From assembly GCA_963681505.1 (NCBI GenBank), contig OY811991.1, forward strand, positions 4,376,387-4,440,386: 64,000 nt of DNA. The letters are read 5' to 3'. The notes below the pieces were generated by a model. That model searched no databases, was not told where the DNA came from, and saw only the letters and a program-made list of their open reading frames with translations. The translations under genes were made by a program, and so were the position numbers. Numbering within the stretch: the first letter of the stretch is position 1; every line of letters begins with the position of its first letter. Shown piece after piece: positions 31,690 through 44,831 of this stretch. Source of the DNA: Eunapius fragilis. Lineage: Eukaryota > Porifera > Demospongiae > Spongillida > Spongillidae.

Positions 31690-34600
31690 CGTGCCGATTT
31701 ATGGCAAAACATCTGCCGTTACGGATTTGTTACGGATCAGATATCTATTTGTGCCAGAACCGTAATTACAATCCGTTACACGTCATTTGACAAATCGACT
31801 GTTACGGATCCGATTTCGAAACCGTCAATCGGATCCATAGAATAATCCATGACAGACGAATATCTGATCAGTTTTTTTTTTCTGTGTAGTTAATTGGATC
31901 ATCACGTGAGATCTGTTATCTAGTGATCGGGGAATTGTGCGTGCTTTGTAACAGTTGTGTATCAATTACGATCGGCCTTTTGCTCAGCTCATCGTCATAG
32001 CATTGTCAACATTACATGGTGTCAGAAGTGTCTATCCACCATGCAGCAACGAAAACCTCCGTGCGAAATGGATTTTGCAACTACTGATAGCGTGTCTTTG
32101 GCAGAAAAATGGAGGTGCTGGAGGCAAACGATGAGCTCTATTTAAACTTGAGCATACCAGACATATCAGAGAAAGAAAAGTGCAATATATTCCTGTAGCT
32201 CATTGGACAGACTGGAAGAGACATTCACAGCACGATGACCCTGGCTAACGAAGAAAAAGATAAAATCGAAGTACTGTTCAAAAAGTTGGAGGAACACTGC
32301 CTTGCACAGCAAAATGTAACCATGGAACGATACAGATTTCAAATGCGTTGCCAAAGGAAAGATGAAATGGTGAGTCAATTTGTAACCGCACTTAAGCTAC
32401 TTGCAGCCGGTTGTAAATTTGGTGAGCTTATGAATGACATGATCAAGGATCGCATTGTGTGCGGAATTAGCTCTGAACATGTCAAAGAGAGGCTATTGAG
32501 AGAGACCAACCTTGCACTGAAGAAAGCAATAGGTATCAGACAAGTGGATGAAGAGTCAAAGAAACAAGTGAAAATTCTGAAGGACGAAACAACCGCAGTG
32601 GAATCAACAATGGAAATCATGAAAGACGAGGAGCAGAACAGCCGAAAACGTCACAGAGGTGAAGAAACAGTAAGAAATCAACACAGGTGCAGAAAATGCG
32701 GCACTTTACACAAATGGGGTGAGTGCATTGCATTTGGCAAAAAATGCCTGAAATGTGGCAAACTAGGTCATTTCGCTAAGTGCTGCAGGGCACAAAGAAA
32801 AGTGGAGACAATTACCAATGTGGCAGATCACTCACAATTCGTAGGAGGAATCAGTCAGAATACAAAGGCAGATACTGATGAGAATGGATGCTATGTAACT
32901 CTGAACACACAAGACACACCAGTCAGATTCAAGGTCAATACAGGCTCACAAGCAAATATCATCCCACACTTCATTTTCATGAAAATGGAAAATAGACCCA
33001 AACTGAAGCCGACAAACATGAAACTAATAAGTTACACCGGTGAAAACCTCAAGATATCAGGTTCATGTAAATTGAGATGTGGTGAAAAGGTGTTAAACTT
33101 CTTCATAGTAAGAACAAACCAACGTCCCATCCTCAGTTTCCAGGCTTCACAGGTGTTGAACCTCATCAAAGTGGTAATGAATGTGACGACACAGGAAATA
33201 GATTATCTAATAACAGAATACTCTGGGGTCTTTGAGGGATTGGGATGTCTAGACCAGCCTTATCACATAAAGATAGATAATACTGTGCAGCCCATAGTAT
33301 GTCTTCCACAGAACATCCCTGTGGCACTGAGAGAGCGTGTTCGAGATGAAATTGACAGAATGGAGAAGTTAGGAGTACTGAAAAAGAACCGACAGTGTAG
33401 GTGAACTCACTAGTAGTGGTAGAAAAACACATAACAGGAAAGCTAAGGTTATGCCTAGACCCCAGACACCTAAATAAGGCAATACAAAGAGAACACTTTC
33501 AATTGCCCACAATAGAGGACATAGCCACTCATCTGATAGCTAGGTGCTAAAGTGTTTTCCACACTGGACGCCAACCATGGATATTGGCAAATCCCTCTGG
33601 ATCCGGCAAGTCAACAACTTTCTATGCACCATTTGGAAGATACTGCTACACCAGGATGCCGTTTGGTGTCAAATCGGCCCAAGAGATATTCCAAAAAAGG
33701 ATGGTTCAACATTTAGGGGATTTACCAAGAGTAGAGACAGACATAGACGACATATTGGTATGGGGAGCCACCATGGAGGACACAACCAGAGGCTAAAGGC
33801 TGTAATACAGAGATGTAAGGACATACACATGACATTGAACAAGGAAACATGTACTTTTGGGTCATCCAAAGTAGTGTATCTGGGCCACATAATCAGTGCA
33901 CAAGGAATATCTCCAGACCCATGCAGAAAAAGTAAAGGCAATCGACCAAATGCCTCCACCTGAGGACAAAAAAGGTGTGGAAAGACTTCTGGGCTTGCTG
34001 AACTACGTGACTAAGTTCATTCCCGACCTATCCAGCATCACCCAACCCATCAGGGAGCTATTAAAGAAGGAAGTCATGTTCCATTGGGATCATGAACAAG
34101 AAACAGCTTTCCAACTGATCAAGAAAAGAATGACATCAGCACCGGTACTAGCTTTCTATGATGTAAAGAAACCAGTCACGGTCAGTTGTGACGCATCCAA
34201 TTTTGGTCTGGGTGCAGTGCTACTGCAAGGAAACAAACCAATAGCATATGCAATACGTGCACTCACTGATACAGAAAAAATATATGCGCAAATAGAAAAA
34301 GAACTCCTGGCTGTTGTTTATGCTCTAGAAAAGTTCAATCAATATGTTTATGGCAAGACCGTGCAAGTAGAGTCTGACCACAAACCCCTAGAGTCAATAA
34401 CAAAAAAGTCACTGTGCCAGGCTTCACCAAGGTTACAACGGATACTCCTTCGACTGCAGAAGTATGACGTTATACTGAACTACAAATCGGGTAAAGAGAT
34501 GATGATTGCCGACACACTATCAAGAGCATGCTGCATTGACACCAATACGGACCGTATGGAAGAGGAATTATGATGTGCAATCCACATGACAGTGGCACTG

Positions 34601-35440
34601 TATAACAAACCAACGTCTGATGACCGATTGCAGGAAATAAAAGAAGCAACAAAAAGACAGCACCTTGCAGTTACTGAGACAAATTGTGCAGTCAGGATGG
34701 CCGAGGAAAAGAACACAGAAGTCCAAGAGTACTGGAATGTCAGGGTCGAGTTGTCCAAAACAGATGGTCTAATCATGAAAGGTGAACGGCTGGTAATACC
34801 CACTGACTTAAGGATAGAGATGCTGAAATGAATACACACAGGCCACATGGGGATAGTAAAGTGTTCCCAGCGTGCCAAGGAACTGATGCTTTGGCTAGGC
34901 ATGTATAAAGCCATAGAAAGCATGGTGAACCAATGTGACATGTGTCAGGAGCACAGAGGTTCGAACCAGAAGGAACCAATGATCCCAGGACCCACCCCCA
35001 TTCACCCCTGGGAGATAGTGGCAACAGATCTCTTTCACTGGAATGACCATGACTATCTAATCATAGTGGATTACTTCTCATGATACATCAAAGTTTGCAA
35101 GCTGGAGGACACAACCAGCAAATCCATCATAACCCACACAAAATCTGGATTGGCTCGACATGGTATACCGATGGTCATCAGAAGTGACAATGGTTCCCAA
35201 TACACAGCTGAAGAATACCAACGTTTCACCAAAGAATGGGGTATCAAGCATGTAACCACGCCTTTAGATCGGCCGGAATTATTAAAAGTCAATTATGTCG
35301 TGTAAAGTGTGAAGGCCACTAACAGATGTCACCCTGGTACTACATGGACCTACACATTACCCGGGTTGAAGATCTAGCTCAAGATCTCATCAAAGAACTC
35401 CTGAATACGATTCCTTTAGAACACCAGAGCTCGAGAACAC
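31690..35440 (+). mobile_element. Ty3/gypsy LTR retrotransposon fossil (broken)
   Basis: Parts in order: a left non-coding region with a primer-binding-like TGGTGTCAGAAGTG near 32016; a gag-like region with zinc-knuckle Cys-His boxes (about 32235-32810); a protease-like part (about 32880-33160); reverse transcriptase (about 33260-33960); RNase H (about 34060-34560); and integrase with its zinc-binding and core parts (about 34800-35290). The order RT-RNaseH-integrase is that of Ty3/gypsy. No right LTR is recognisable, and the left LTR start is uncertain. The element is broken by several (roughly half a dozen) interruptions. Long readable stretches remain, so it is middle-aged rather than ancient. 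Confidence 0.85.
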
Positions 35441-36350
35441 CCTAGGTTTTGTTGTACTTATCACATGGTTGGTTTGGACTATGACCGATGGCCATACAAA
35501 TCGCTCCGATATAATATTAATATAGTACATATAGTTAGGTTCGCCCAGATCCTACGACTTGAAGACGCTTTGCATATCAATGTGTTTGAAGTTCGATAAG
35601 ATGTATTGTGCCCCGCCGCTTATGCCCCCACATACCTCTGTTTTAAATGATCGATATACATGCAGCCTAAATGCAACAGGACGGTATGCACTGTAATATA
35701 AGCTAGTGTACCTTTAGGACGAGCTAGCTTATGATGTAACATTGGATTTTGTGTCATTGCTTACATGTTGCATAGAGGCAAACTCGACGCAACTGCGCTA
35801 GCATATGCATGTACATACACAACGTAACAGCGATTGACTAATACAGATCACTGCATTAGTTAATTAATATTATAGGTATGTTATGCTTCGAACGTATAAA
35901 TTAATGCATACGATACAACATGTACATGTATATAAAATATACTTTTGTGAAGGAGGCGTGGCATGTAAACACTCCTATATACATTAACTCTGTCCTGGCC
36001 TGATAAGCTACATGTACTTGCTCTGATGGAATGCATTTCGATATCGGGTCGTTTGCCGCGTCGATCGCGATCATACGCATGCATATTGACATGATATTGT
36101 CTGCATGGAACTGTCGATGTGAGCTTCTGGATTCAATACATGCATGCGAGGACATTTTCTCTTCCCATTTATATCATTCATGAAGTAAAATCAATACTAG
36201 TAGTATAGCATATAGTTACATGTAGTCATTGTAGATCATATAGGCTGCCTATATTAAATATATGTCTAGAATTGATGAGTCACACATACTCAATGAATCT
36301 GTTTTAGAGTGTGTACACTATTGCCTTAAATGGCTTGTTTGTACCAAATA
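35441..36350. other. Gene-free stretch
   Basis: AT-rich with short ORFs only. Confidence 0.45.
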
Positions 36351-39300
36351 CAGTGGCCGCTCGCAGATCGGGAAAAGTAACACCTCGCAGATCGGGAAAA
36401 TAAGGCATATTCATTGCGAGCTAGGAAAACTGTCAGTTTTCTTTGCCGATGGGTGTGCTACCCACTAATCAGATTCATTCTTACCTCTAATTAGATATTC
36501 CTGGGAATGCGGTGGAGTCTTTTCTTACTAAACAAACTAGGAATTGAATTTTAATATAAATGAATGCCAAATCTTTCTTACCATCCGTGGGAGCTAACCT
36601 GTAAGAAATACATGCATGCATGCGTAGTAAGACTTACCAGTGTTAGATCTATAGTTTTGCATTTTTCAATCCCTACATTAATGCAACCAGCATATCGGGC
36701 TCTCATTTTACCTAACCTTTTGTCGAATTGCATTTGAGCCATAAGTTTACATGCTAATGTAATCACAAACATTATTTTTCTGATCAAACACTGTATGACT
36801 TACAGATGAAGTTGTGCATGCAAAAACAAACAAACAACTATTTGTATATAGACCTGTATTAGTAATGAAAGAAACAAAAAGAATTACACAACTTGCGCAC
36901 ATGATATGAATGTGACCGGTATGAACGTCAGCATATGCATGTCACACAAAGCAAGTACTGGTGCCCTGAGAGTAGCCTGTGTACAGTGCTCACCATAGTA
37001 ACGGGATCAATATTGTCAAAGATACTGACATGCATCAAACGTAAACCATAGAAACAAAACACAACATGCAAACACAACACAATTCATTTATTAACTATTT
37101 GATGTAGCAATTTCTGAGCAAGACTTTTGCACATGAACGCACAACTCTCGCACAACAGCCATCATATGGCTGTCTTTAAGTTGCGCACCTAAGTCATGCA
37201 TGCTGTACAAATGTGGCAAGGTTTGCCTTAGTAGCTCTAACTTATCAGCTGTTCCTTGCATTTCCACTGGATTCTCATCTTCCTCATCCTCTTCTTCAAC
37301 TGCAGTGACCACAGCTTCTTCTTCAAGCTGAAGCCAATTGCTCAACATGGCTGATGAAGTGTTATGCACATTGTGAACAAGCTCTTCCAGGCAATTGAAT
37401 TTCAGCATACTAACAATATCTGGACTAGTTAAGGTCAAAGCTGACAGCTTGCTACACATAAAGTCGATTGTGTTACGTTCCACAATTTTGCTATAGTCTC
37501 TTCCACTACTACTTGCTTCAGCTGTGTCTACTACTGGCAGACAGTGGGCATGTTCCCAGCATGCAGCGATCACAGAAGGAGACAAACTATCCCATGCATG
37601 TTTAACTAACTCAATAGCATCACGCACACATGAGCAGCACATGCATAATCTAATCCTGCAGATCCAGTCAGAAGTGTTTTAGCCATAACCTGTAATTCTT
37701 GAAAAGAGTCAGCAGTACTAATAACTTTCTCAAAAAGCCGAGTTTTATATCCAGCTTTAAAGGCAGCTATAATTCCTTGGTCAAGTGGTTGAAATACGGA
37801 AGTAATATTTGGTGGCAATTTAAACATCCGCACCTGGGAATCAACACAATTTAGGTCATGCCCTGAGAATCCATCTATTATTAGGGCAACTGGATCAACA
37901 GTCCATTTGCGAATAGCCATTAAGAATACGTCTGCCCACCATTTGTTGTAAATTTCTCTGTCACACCATGCATTCTTTTGATTTAAATATGGCACACTTG
38001 GAGGATTATCTTTAAAACATCTAGAATTCTTTGCTGAACCTATAACTGTTGGAGGGATCTTACAAGTGCCTGTTGAATTGACACATAAGATAACAGTTAT
38101 TCGATCTTTTGCCTTCATAGCTTTCGACCCATGCCCAGCTTGCCGTTTATCTGTCTCACTTCCCATTAAATAAGTATGGTTTGGTATTGCTCTAAAAAAA
38201 AGACCAGTTTCATCCATATTAAAGATGTTCTCTGGTTTGTAATCCATGAATTCTTAAATTTATCCATTTCTAACTCAGCAACCTGTAAATTTACTTCACC
38301 AGCTTCACCATGAAGCCGTACACTTTTTCCTATGTTATATCTTGATCGCCAATGCCATAGCCACCCATCAGAAGCCTTAAAGTTGCCTATTCCTTGCAGT
38401 TTGGCTTCATGGAGGGCTCGTGCTTTAATAAGCGGACCTGTAACTGGCAGAGGTTTTCTTACTCCTTTTAGCGATCCAAGAGAACAAAACCATTCAAAAA
38501 CTGCATTATCAATAGCTGGGTATTTGGCCTTGTTTACACTCAATTTAGAATGGACTGGAATATTGCCCTTTTATACATTCTCAATAAATGTGTCCCTTCC
38601 TTTATATATTCTGTACACTTGCGATTTAGAAATACCAAATTCAGTACATATGTCAGGAATGCTTTTCCCTAACTTCAGCTCATCGATAATCTTCATCTTG
38701 TCTTGAACATCAAGATTCTTTCTACATGTACCTTTACTGCTGCTAGAATGCGCAGCCATGTTGATAATTGTGGCTACCTAAACGATGAGCCCCCTAATAT
38801 TTTCATGAGTATACAATACGGTATTACTGTGACAATTCCCACATACATTAGGCCTAGCTTACCTCACGTCTATTGCAGATGCAGATACAATGAACTTTGA
38901 AAGTACACTGTAGCGGCTTACTCGATCTGGTACGTTAATAACTAATCAAAACGTAGTAATCACGGGTAGTTGGGTTACCATTAGTTCACGTTTACCTTGA
39001 TTGAACACAAAGCTTTGGCAACTTGAGAACGGCAAGGTCACGACAATAACAACTCCAATTAAATGTAATTGTAATATCAGAAATTCACGTGATGCTTACA
39101 ATGTAAGGCTACAAGAACAAGAGAAATAACTTGTCCTCTTGTGTAAGTTTTATAGTGGAATTTATGCTCAAGTATTTTGTACCGTACACTATCCTACAGC
39201 CTGAGCGAGTTGTGTAATTCTTTTTGTTTCTTTAGATGCAGTCATTACTAATGCACATCATAGGAAGTTTTTTTTTTTTTTTGCGTGCACACCCTCACGG

Positions 39301-39764
39301 GTAGGTCAGTCATGCAATTGGTCGTAATGCCTCAAGGATTGATATTTGGTGATTACATTAGCATGTATACCTATGGTTCAAATGCAATTCGACACAAGGT
39401 TAGGTAAAATGAGAGCCCGATTTGCTGGTTGCATTAATGTAGGAATTGCAAAATGCAAAACTATAGATCTAACACTGGTAAGTCTTATTACGCATGCGTG
39501 TATGTATTTCTTATAGGTTAGCTCCCACGGATGGTAAGAAAGCCTTGGCATTCATTTATATTAAAATTCAATTCCTAGTTTGTTTAGTAAGAAAAGACTC
39601 CACCGCATTCCCAGGAATATCTCATTAGAGGTAAGAATGAATCTGATTAGTGGGTAGCACACCCATCGGCAAAGAAAACTGACAGTTTTCCTAGCTCGCA
39701 ATGAATATGCCTTATTTTCCCGATCTGCAAGGTGTTACTTTTCCCGATCTGCGAGCGGCCCCTG
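36351..39764 (-). mobile_element. pogo/Tigger DNA transposon with both ends and TA target site
   Basis: Starts CAGTGGCCGCTCGCAGATCG and ends with the complement (GCGAGCGGCCCCTG), flanked by TA on both sides (36349-36350, 39765-39766). The terminal inverted repeats are unusually long, about 410 bp (36351 to about 36766 and about 39350 to 39764). Each holds two copies of CTCGCAGATCGGGAAAA about 25 bp apart, likely transposase-binding sites. It encodes one Tigger-type transposase on the minus strand, broken. Total 3414 bp. Confidence 0.9.
37091..38759 (-). pseudogene. Tigger-type (TIGD-like) transposase, decayed
   Basis: Begins MAAHSSSSKGTCRKNLDVQD, with a helix-turn-helix (KSIPDICTEFGISKSQVYRI). 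A CENP-B-like domain with FKASDGWLWHWRSRYNI follows. The catalytic domain then shows NMDETGLFF (first Asp), ALIIDGFSGHD (second Asp; Asn after Asp is usual, Gly here) and FQPLDQGIIAAFK (third Asp). The C-terminal part has an acidic stretch (TAVEEEDEEDENP). There is one in-frame stop near 38570 and the reading frame shifts near 38200-38245 and again near 37610-37640. So at least three disabling changes exist, although all three catalytic positions are still present. Confidence 0.88.
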
Positions 39765-39766
39765 TA

Positions 39767-40359
39767 TTGCAGCTGCAGATAAACCTCAAGCTTGTGGATC
39801 GTATCTTATCATGAGATCATGATGTGGGTGTGTGGGTGTGTGCGAGCGTGGGTGTGATGTTTCATAATCTACATGTATTGACCAAGCAATTTACTGTTTG
39901 ATGGTGTAGATAATTAAAATGAATTTCAATTTGCAATCATTAGAGCCACTGATTTGTGTCTCCGGGGATCTCGTATCAGATGGAGGAGTGTTATGGATAT
40001 GGCTGATGGCATAGGACTTCCCTATATAGTAGAATAGTTAGTTCTTCCAATAATATTTCCCAGTATTTATTTATTTCATTTCTTCTCTGGTATTATGGAT
40101 TCTATACTTACTTAATTATTCTATGTATGTATTCCTTTGTATTTAAGGAACTGAAGGACAGTATTGATCACAATATGCCGCATAAAACATGTCAAACAAG
40201 TTCTAAGTAAGAAACAGTTAATTGTAGATCCCACGTCAGACAGCAAGTTTCAGTTGCTTTGGATCAAAGTGACAGTAGAATACACAAAATCACATTTTGA
40301 GCAGACAGCAAATAAGGTCTGCTGGCCTCTGTGGAAAGAGAAGTGGAAGGAATATTAGA
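39767..40359. other. Gene-free stretch
   Basis: No gene recognised. Confidence 0.4.
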
Positions 40360-40625
40360 AATAGTGAGAAGGGGGGTGGAGGAAGGAGACGAAGGGAGAG
40401 GAGATGGCAAGGAGGGGACCAGGGAAGATGGGTGGAGGGAAGGAAAGCTGGAGGGAACAAGGGAGGAGGTTGGAGGAAAATGTGGGAGGGGGGGGAGAAG
40501 GGCAAGCAGGAGGGAAGGTGGGAAAGTGGGAAGAGGTAGGGAGGAGTGGGAGAGGGAGAGGAGTGGGGAGAGTGAGGGAGGAGAGTGGGAAGAGGGAGGA
40601 GGGGTCGGGTGAGGGAGGTATAGGA
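40360..40625. repeat. Purine-rich low-complexity tract
   Basis: GGAGGGAAGG-type sequence over about 265 bp, almost free of pyrimidines on the plus strand. Frames across it (Gly/Glu/Arg-rich) are artefacts. It could adopt triplex structure. Confidence 0.85.
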
Positions 40626-40962
40626 GAGTGGGGAGAGAACATACGATGCAGGATCATTACAAAAAGCACCACCTTACTCCCAGGTACATTGGGAATGTCA
40701 TCTTGGTTCAAGGAGAAACACTCTTGCCTGTACCTGCAGTGTACATGTGTACATTTCAGTCAACAAGCAGGAGAATGCCCACATTCCAAATAGTGCCCAC
40801 CTTACACCTTAATATTGCATTGCTGGCACTTTGGAGACACCATTCTCGTTGCAAGAGAAACCCTCTGAAACAGAGTACCTGTACCTGTGTACAATGATTG
40901 GTACAATACAGACATACAGAAGTCATATACAAATGCAAGCCATCTGACTGCTTAAAATTCAT

Positions 40963-41110
40963 GGGCGTACGCAGCCTTTGGGGAAAAGGGGAGGGGTCGT
41001 ACGCATATGTTGTAAATGCGAGTGGATTAATAGTACAAGTTTTAAGAGTGATGGTGACCTGGTTTTGAGGAGGAGCAGTCGTTTGAACCCATCGACCACG
41101 AAATTCACAT
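40963..41110. mobile_element. CATGGGCGTACGC-family MITE fragment
   Basis: CATGGGCGTACGCAGCCT matches the ends of the hAT-like element at 8134-9402. Near 41075-41100, GTTTGAACCCATCGACCACG is the complement of its subterminal GATGGGTTCGAACGACC. Probably a small non-autonomous relative. Confidence 0.5.
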
Positions 41111-41171
41111 TGGGGAACTCAATCAGGCCCTCTCACATGTGCCCAATCTACCACTGGCAATTGCACACCCA

Positions 41172-42421
41172 GGAGAGAGGACATATGGGAGGGGAGAGGA
41201 CATATGGGAGGGGAGAGGACATATGGGAGGGGAGAGGAAATATGGGAGGGGGGAGGCATATGGGAGAAGAGAGGACATATGGGAGGGGAGAGGCATATGG
41301 CATATGGGAGGGAGAGGGGAGAGGACAAATGGGAGGGGCATATGGGAGGGGAGAGGACATATGGGAGGAGGAGGGGAGAGGACATATGGGAGGGGAGAGG
41401 ACATATGGGAGAGGAGAGGCATATGGGAGGGGAGAGGACATATGGGAGGGGAGAGGACATATGGAAGGGGAGAGGCATATGGGAGGGGAGAAGACATATG
41501 GGAGGGGAGAGGCATATGGGAGGGGGAGGGGAGAGGACATATGGGAGGAGAGAGGACATATGGGAGGAGGAGGGGAGAGGACATATGGGAGGGGAGAGGA
41601 CATATGGGAGGGGAGAGGAGAGGACATATGGGAGAGGAGAGGCATATGGGAGGGGAGAAGACATATGGGAGAGGAGAGGCATATGGGAGGGGAGAGGCAT
41701 ATGGGAGGGGGAGGGGAGAGGACATATGGGAGGGGAGAGGACATATGGGAGGGGAGAGGACATATGGGAGGGGAGAGGCATATGGGAGGGGAGAGGCATA
41801 TGGGAGGGGAGAGGACATATGGGAGGGGAGAGGCATATGGGAGGGGAGAGGCATATGGGAGGGGAGAGGCATATGGGAGGGGAGAGGACATATGGGAGGG
41901 GAGAGGCATATGGGAGGGGAGAGGCATATGAGAGGGGAGAGGACATATGGGAGGGGAGAGGACATATGGAAGAAAAGAGAACATATGGGAGAGGAGAGGC
42001 ATATGGGAGGGGAGAGGACATATGGGAGGGGAGAGGACATATGGGAGGGGGAGGGGAGAGGCATATGGGAGGGGAGAGGACATATGGGAGGGGAGAGGCA
42101 TATGGGAGGGGAGAGGCATATGGGAGGGGAGAGGACATATGAGAGGGGAGAGGACGTATGGGAGAAGAGAGAACATATGGGAGGGGAGAGGCATATGGGA
42201 GGGGAGAGGCATATGGGAGGGGAGAGGCATATGGGAGGGGAGAGGCATATGGGAGGGGAGAGGACATATGGGAGGGGAGAGGACATATGGGAGAAGAGAG
42301 AACATATGGGAGAGGAGAGGCATATGGGAGAGGAGAGGCATATGGGAGGGGAGAGGACATATGGAAGGGGAGAGGACATATGGGAGGGGAGAAGCATATG
42401 GGAGGGGAGAAGCATATGGGA
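41172..42421. repeat. 18/19-bp purine-rich minisatellite, about 1.25 kb
   Basis: About 65 units of two alternating types, GAGAGGACATATGGGAGGG (19 bp) and GAGAGGCATATGGGAGGG (18 bp), with small variants. All six frames stay open over long spans, giving 300-450-codon ORFs on both strands. This is a property of the stop-poor repeat and no gene is implied. Each unit holds an ATATG box in a purine strand. Confidence 0.97.
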
Positions 42422-44831
42422 TACAACATAAATTTAAACGTAGAATGAGTGAAATATATGCAATGCATCAAATTTTATACTAGAATCTAGGTGGTCTTGC
42501 TGCGCATTACAGGCTTAACTGATACAGGAATCAATTTAACATACTGGTGTGTGTACATTGTACATGTATGTTCAGCATCATTACTATATTTGGACACAGA
42601 GCGAGAGAATCACTTTGATAAATTTCGTTTCTTTCATGTACATGTTATATATGCACAGGACAGTAACGTATACACATGCAGATATCTAAGAGCTGCTGCA
42701 CAATTACAATAAAGGTAATCATGGTCAGCATTTTGCTTTCTGGGATAAAGGGGGGAGGGGGGGATGGCTAGCCATTGAAATCCAAACACCTGGATACTGA
42801 GGTATATATTATGATGCACAAATGTACATGTACATATATTGTAAGCTTAGTGCGAAAATATGATGACATGATATTAAATCACATTTGTTTTATTTGGGCA
42901 TCAAATAGAGTACTGAAATCGGAAAGGGCTGTACCTGGTTGCAATAAAGGCAGAAAACCTTATGTGGTGCACATGTAGTAGGGATTCCGAACCATCTTTT
43001 CTCCAGCCCTTATTGTCGTCGTCATAAACCACTGGTACGCAGTTATCCTTGTTCACGAGTCAACCTTGCGTGTTTATTGGGGGGGGGGGGGGGGGGGAGG
43101 GGGGGGGGGGCAGGGGCGGGGAATCTATTTTAGACAGAGTCTTGCCAAAGATGGCGGGGCGCGTTCACACGTACTGCACCCGGTAATGAAGTTGGATGCA
43201 TTTCTAATAAACAAACATAAGATAGAGACAAAGTTTTCATGCAGCTTCCAACACATATACCTTACAGCTGCTCTCAACTTTGTTACAACGCACTGCTAGT
43301 GATAAGACAGCTTCCCACTTGTTCTATTTATAGAATTCATGCACTCACTCGTAACATCTCACATTCTCCCTCTGCACAATTACAACTCCTCTGTACACAA
43401 CTAGAAATCAAGGAGAGTTAAGGATGAATTGAGTGTAGGGAAATTTTTTTACATCAGTCCCGCTTTTAATTCATTTCAGAAGCTCTGTTTACCTTTATAT
43501 CTCCCGCCTCTCAGCTCACTTGTCTACAATGATTGTCTTTCCAAGGTTCTCTCCATGCCCAAACTTTGTCAACCCATGGATTCCAACTACTACATATCTT
43601 ATATGTATTCTCTTGCCTAAGTGCACCCATTGGATCACAAATTGGTGGAAGCCAGATGCGCTCTAAATAAAGGTCACAACTTATATAGTACATGTACATA
43701 GAAAAATTAATACGACAATACATGCATGTGGCAAGCGAACTAGTCTGCAAGATACGCACTGGCAAAACTAAAACACGCACCAGCACATGTGCTGGTATCC
43801 TATCTGAGCTACGTGCAATAATAACCCGCAATAACCAGCTTACCGTTTCTACACACAGCGCGAATCCAGTTAGTCACCATCGTTGGGCAAATCGGTTAGC
43901 TCCGCTTCACAAGATTGCAGACTACTTTCCGCTCCGCTTAATAGAAGTTCAGAGAACAATACAATAACCCGCAATTACGTCTTAATTGGCGTAGAGGGCG
44001 ATGTCAATGGTAGTAATCTACCCCTGCACTATAATAATCATAACCATCCCCACGAACCGCGCATTGCGGCTCCGCCATACACAAAACATCATCGCCCCCT
44101 TATTACTCTGTTACGTTACAAATTCATTATCATATACCATACGATTGCAGGTCTTGTTTTGGCTGTCTAGTTACCGGTACACACTTTGGATAATAGCGTA
44201 GTAGGCCGTCAACTTAACAGCGGTCTCGGCATGCATGTACGGCACGAAGTGTGGTTAATTATATTTCTGCCCGTGTACAGCCTGATTGATTGCAGTTCGC
44301 TTGTACAATGTATAACAAAGCATGCAGTACTAGTTGCAATGTATACAACACCTCCATACACATACATATACATACTACTCCGCATTTCTACACGTCATAT
44401 ATCTGCATTTCACTCCCGATATTGGTCCACACTTTACCACTATAGACACGCATCTGCATTCTAGTCCTCATACTAAGCATTCGACATACTGGTCCCGATA
44501 TGTAACCCAATACGAACATTGCTGCATATGTATCAGCATATGGTAGCATATGCAGAGTCTGCATAGTTCTGCATACGATACACTTCCGCGCAGTGTTAAT
44601 TAAGCGCTATCTGAAGTCCAGTTACGTTGTGCACAAGCTCTACTCGAAGCGTATACATGTACCTCCTTCACAAGGTAACGGTACATATAGCATGCATTCC
44701 AAATACATGTTAATCTGATTCATAAATATCCTAATGGTCTATAAATATTCTCCATTACGATATTATTGCACCCGGCTCATTCTTGGATCCTGTTGGGATT
44801 GAAATCCGTGTACGGGCGTTTGTAGCCGCGA
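42422..44831. other. Gene-free stretch upstream of the hydrolase
   Basis: No gene recognised. A G19-A-G12 run lies at 43079-43110 with CAGGGGCGGGG after it, possibly another GGGGCGG MITE end. The hydrolase promoter must lie near its 3' end, but no clear box is seen. Confidence 0.4.

Noticed and set aside
40297-40793. Gly/Glu/Arg-rich ORFs at 40.3-40.8 kb
   Set aside because: Low-complexity purine tract; no domain and no conserved start.
41119-42471. ORFs of 310-450 codons on both strands
   Set aside because: They are produced by the stop-poor 18/19-bp minisatellite; frames on opposite strands are equally long and the peptide is a monotonous Gly-Glu-Arg or Ser-Pro-Leu repeat.
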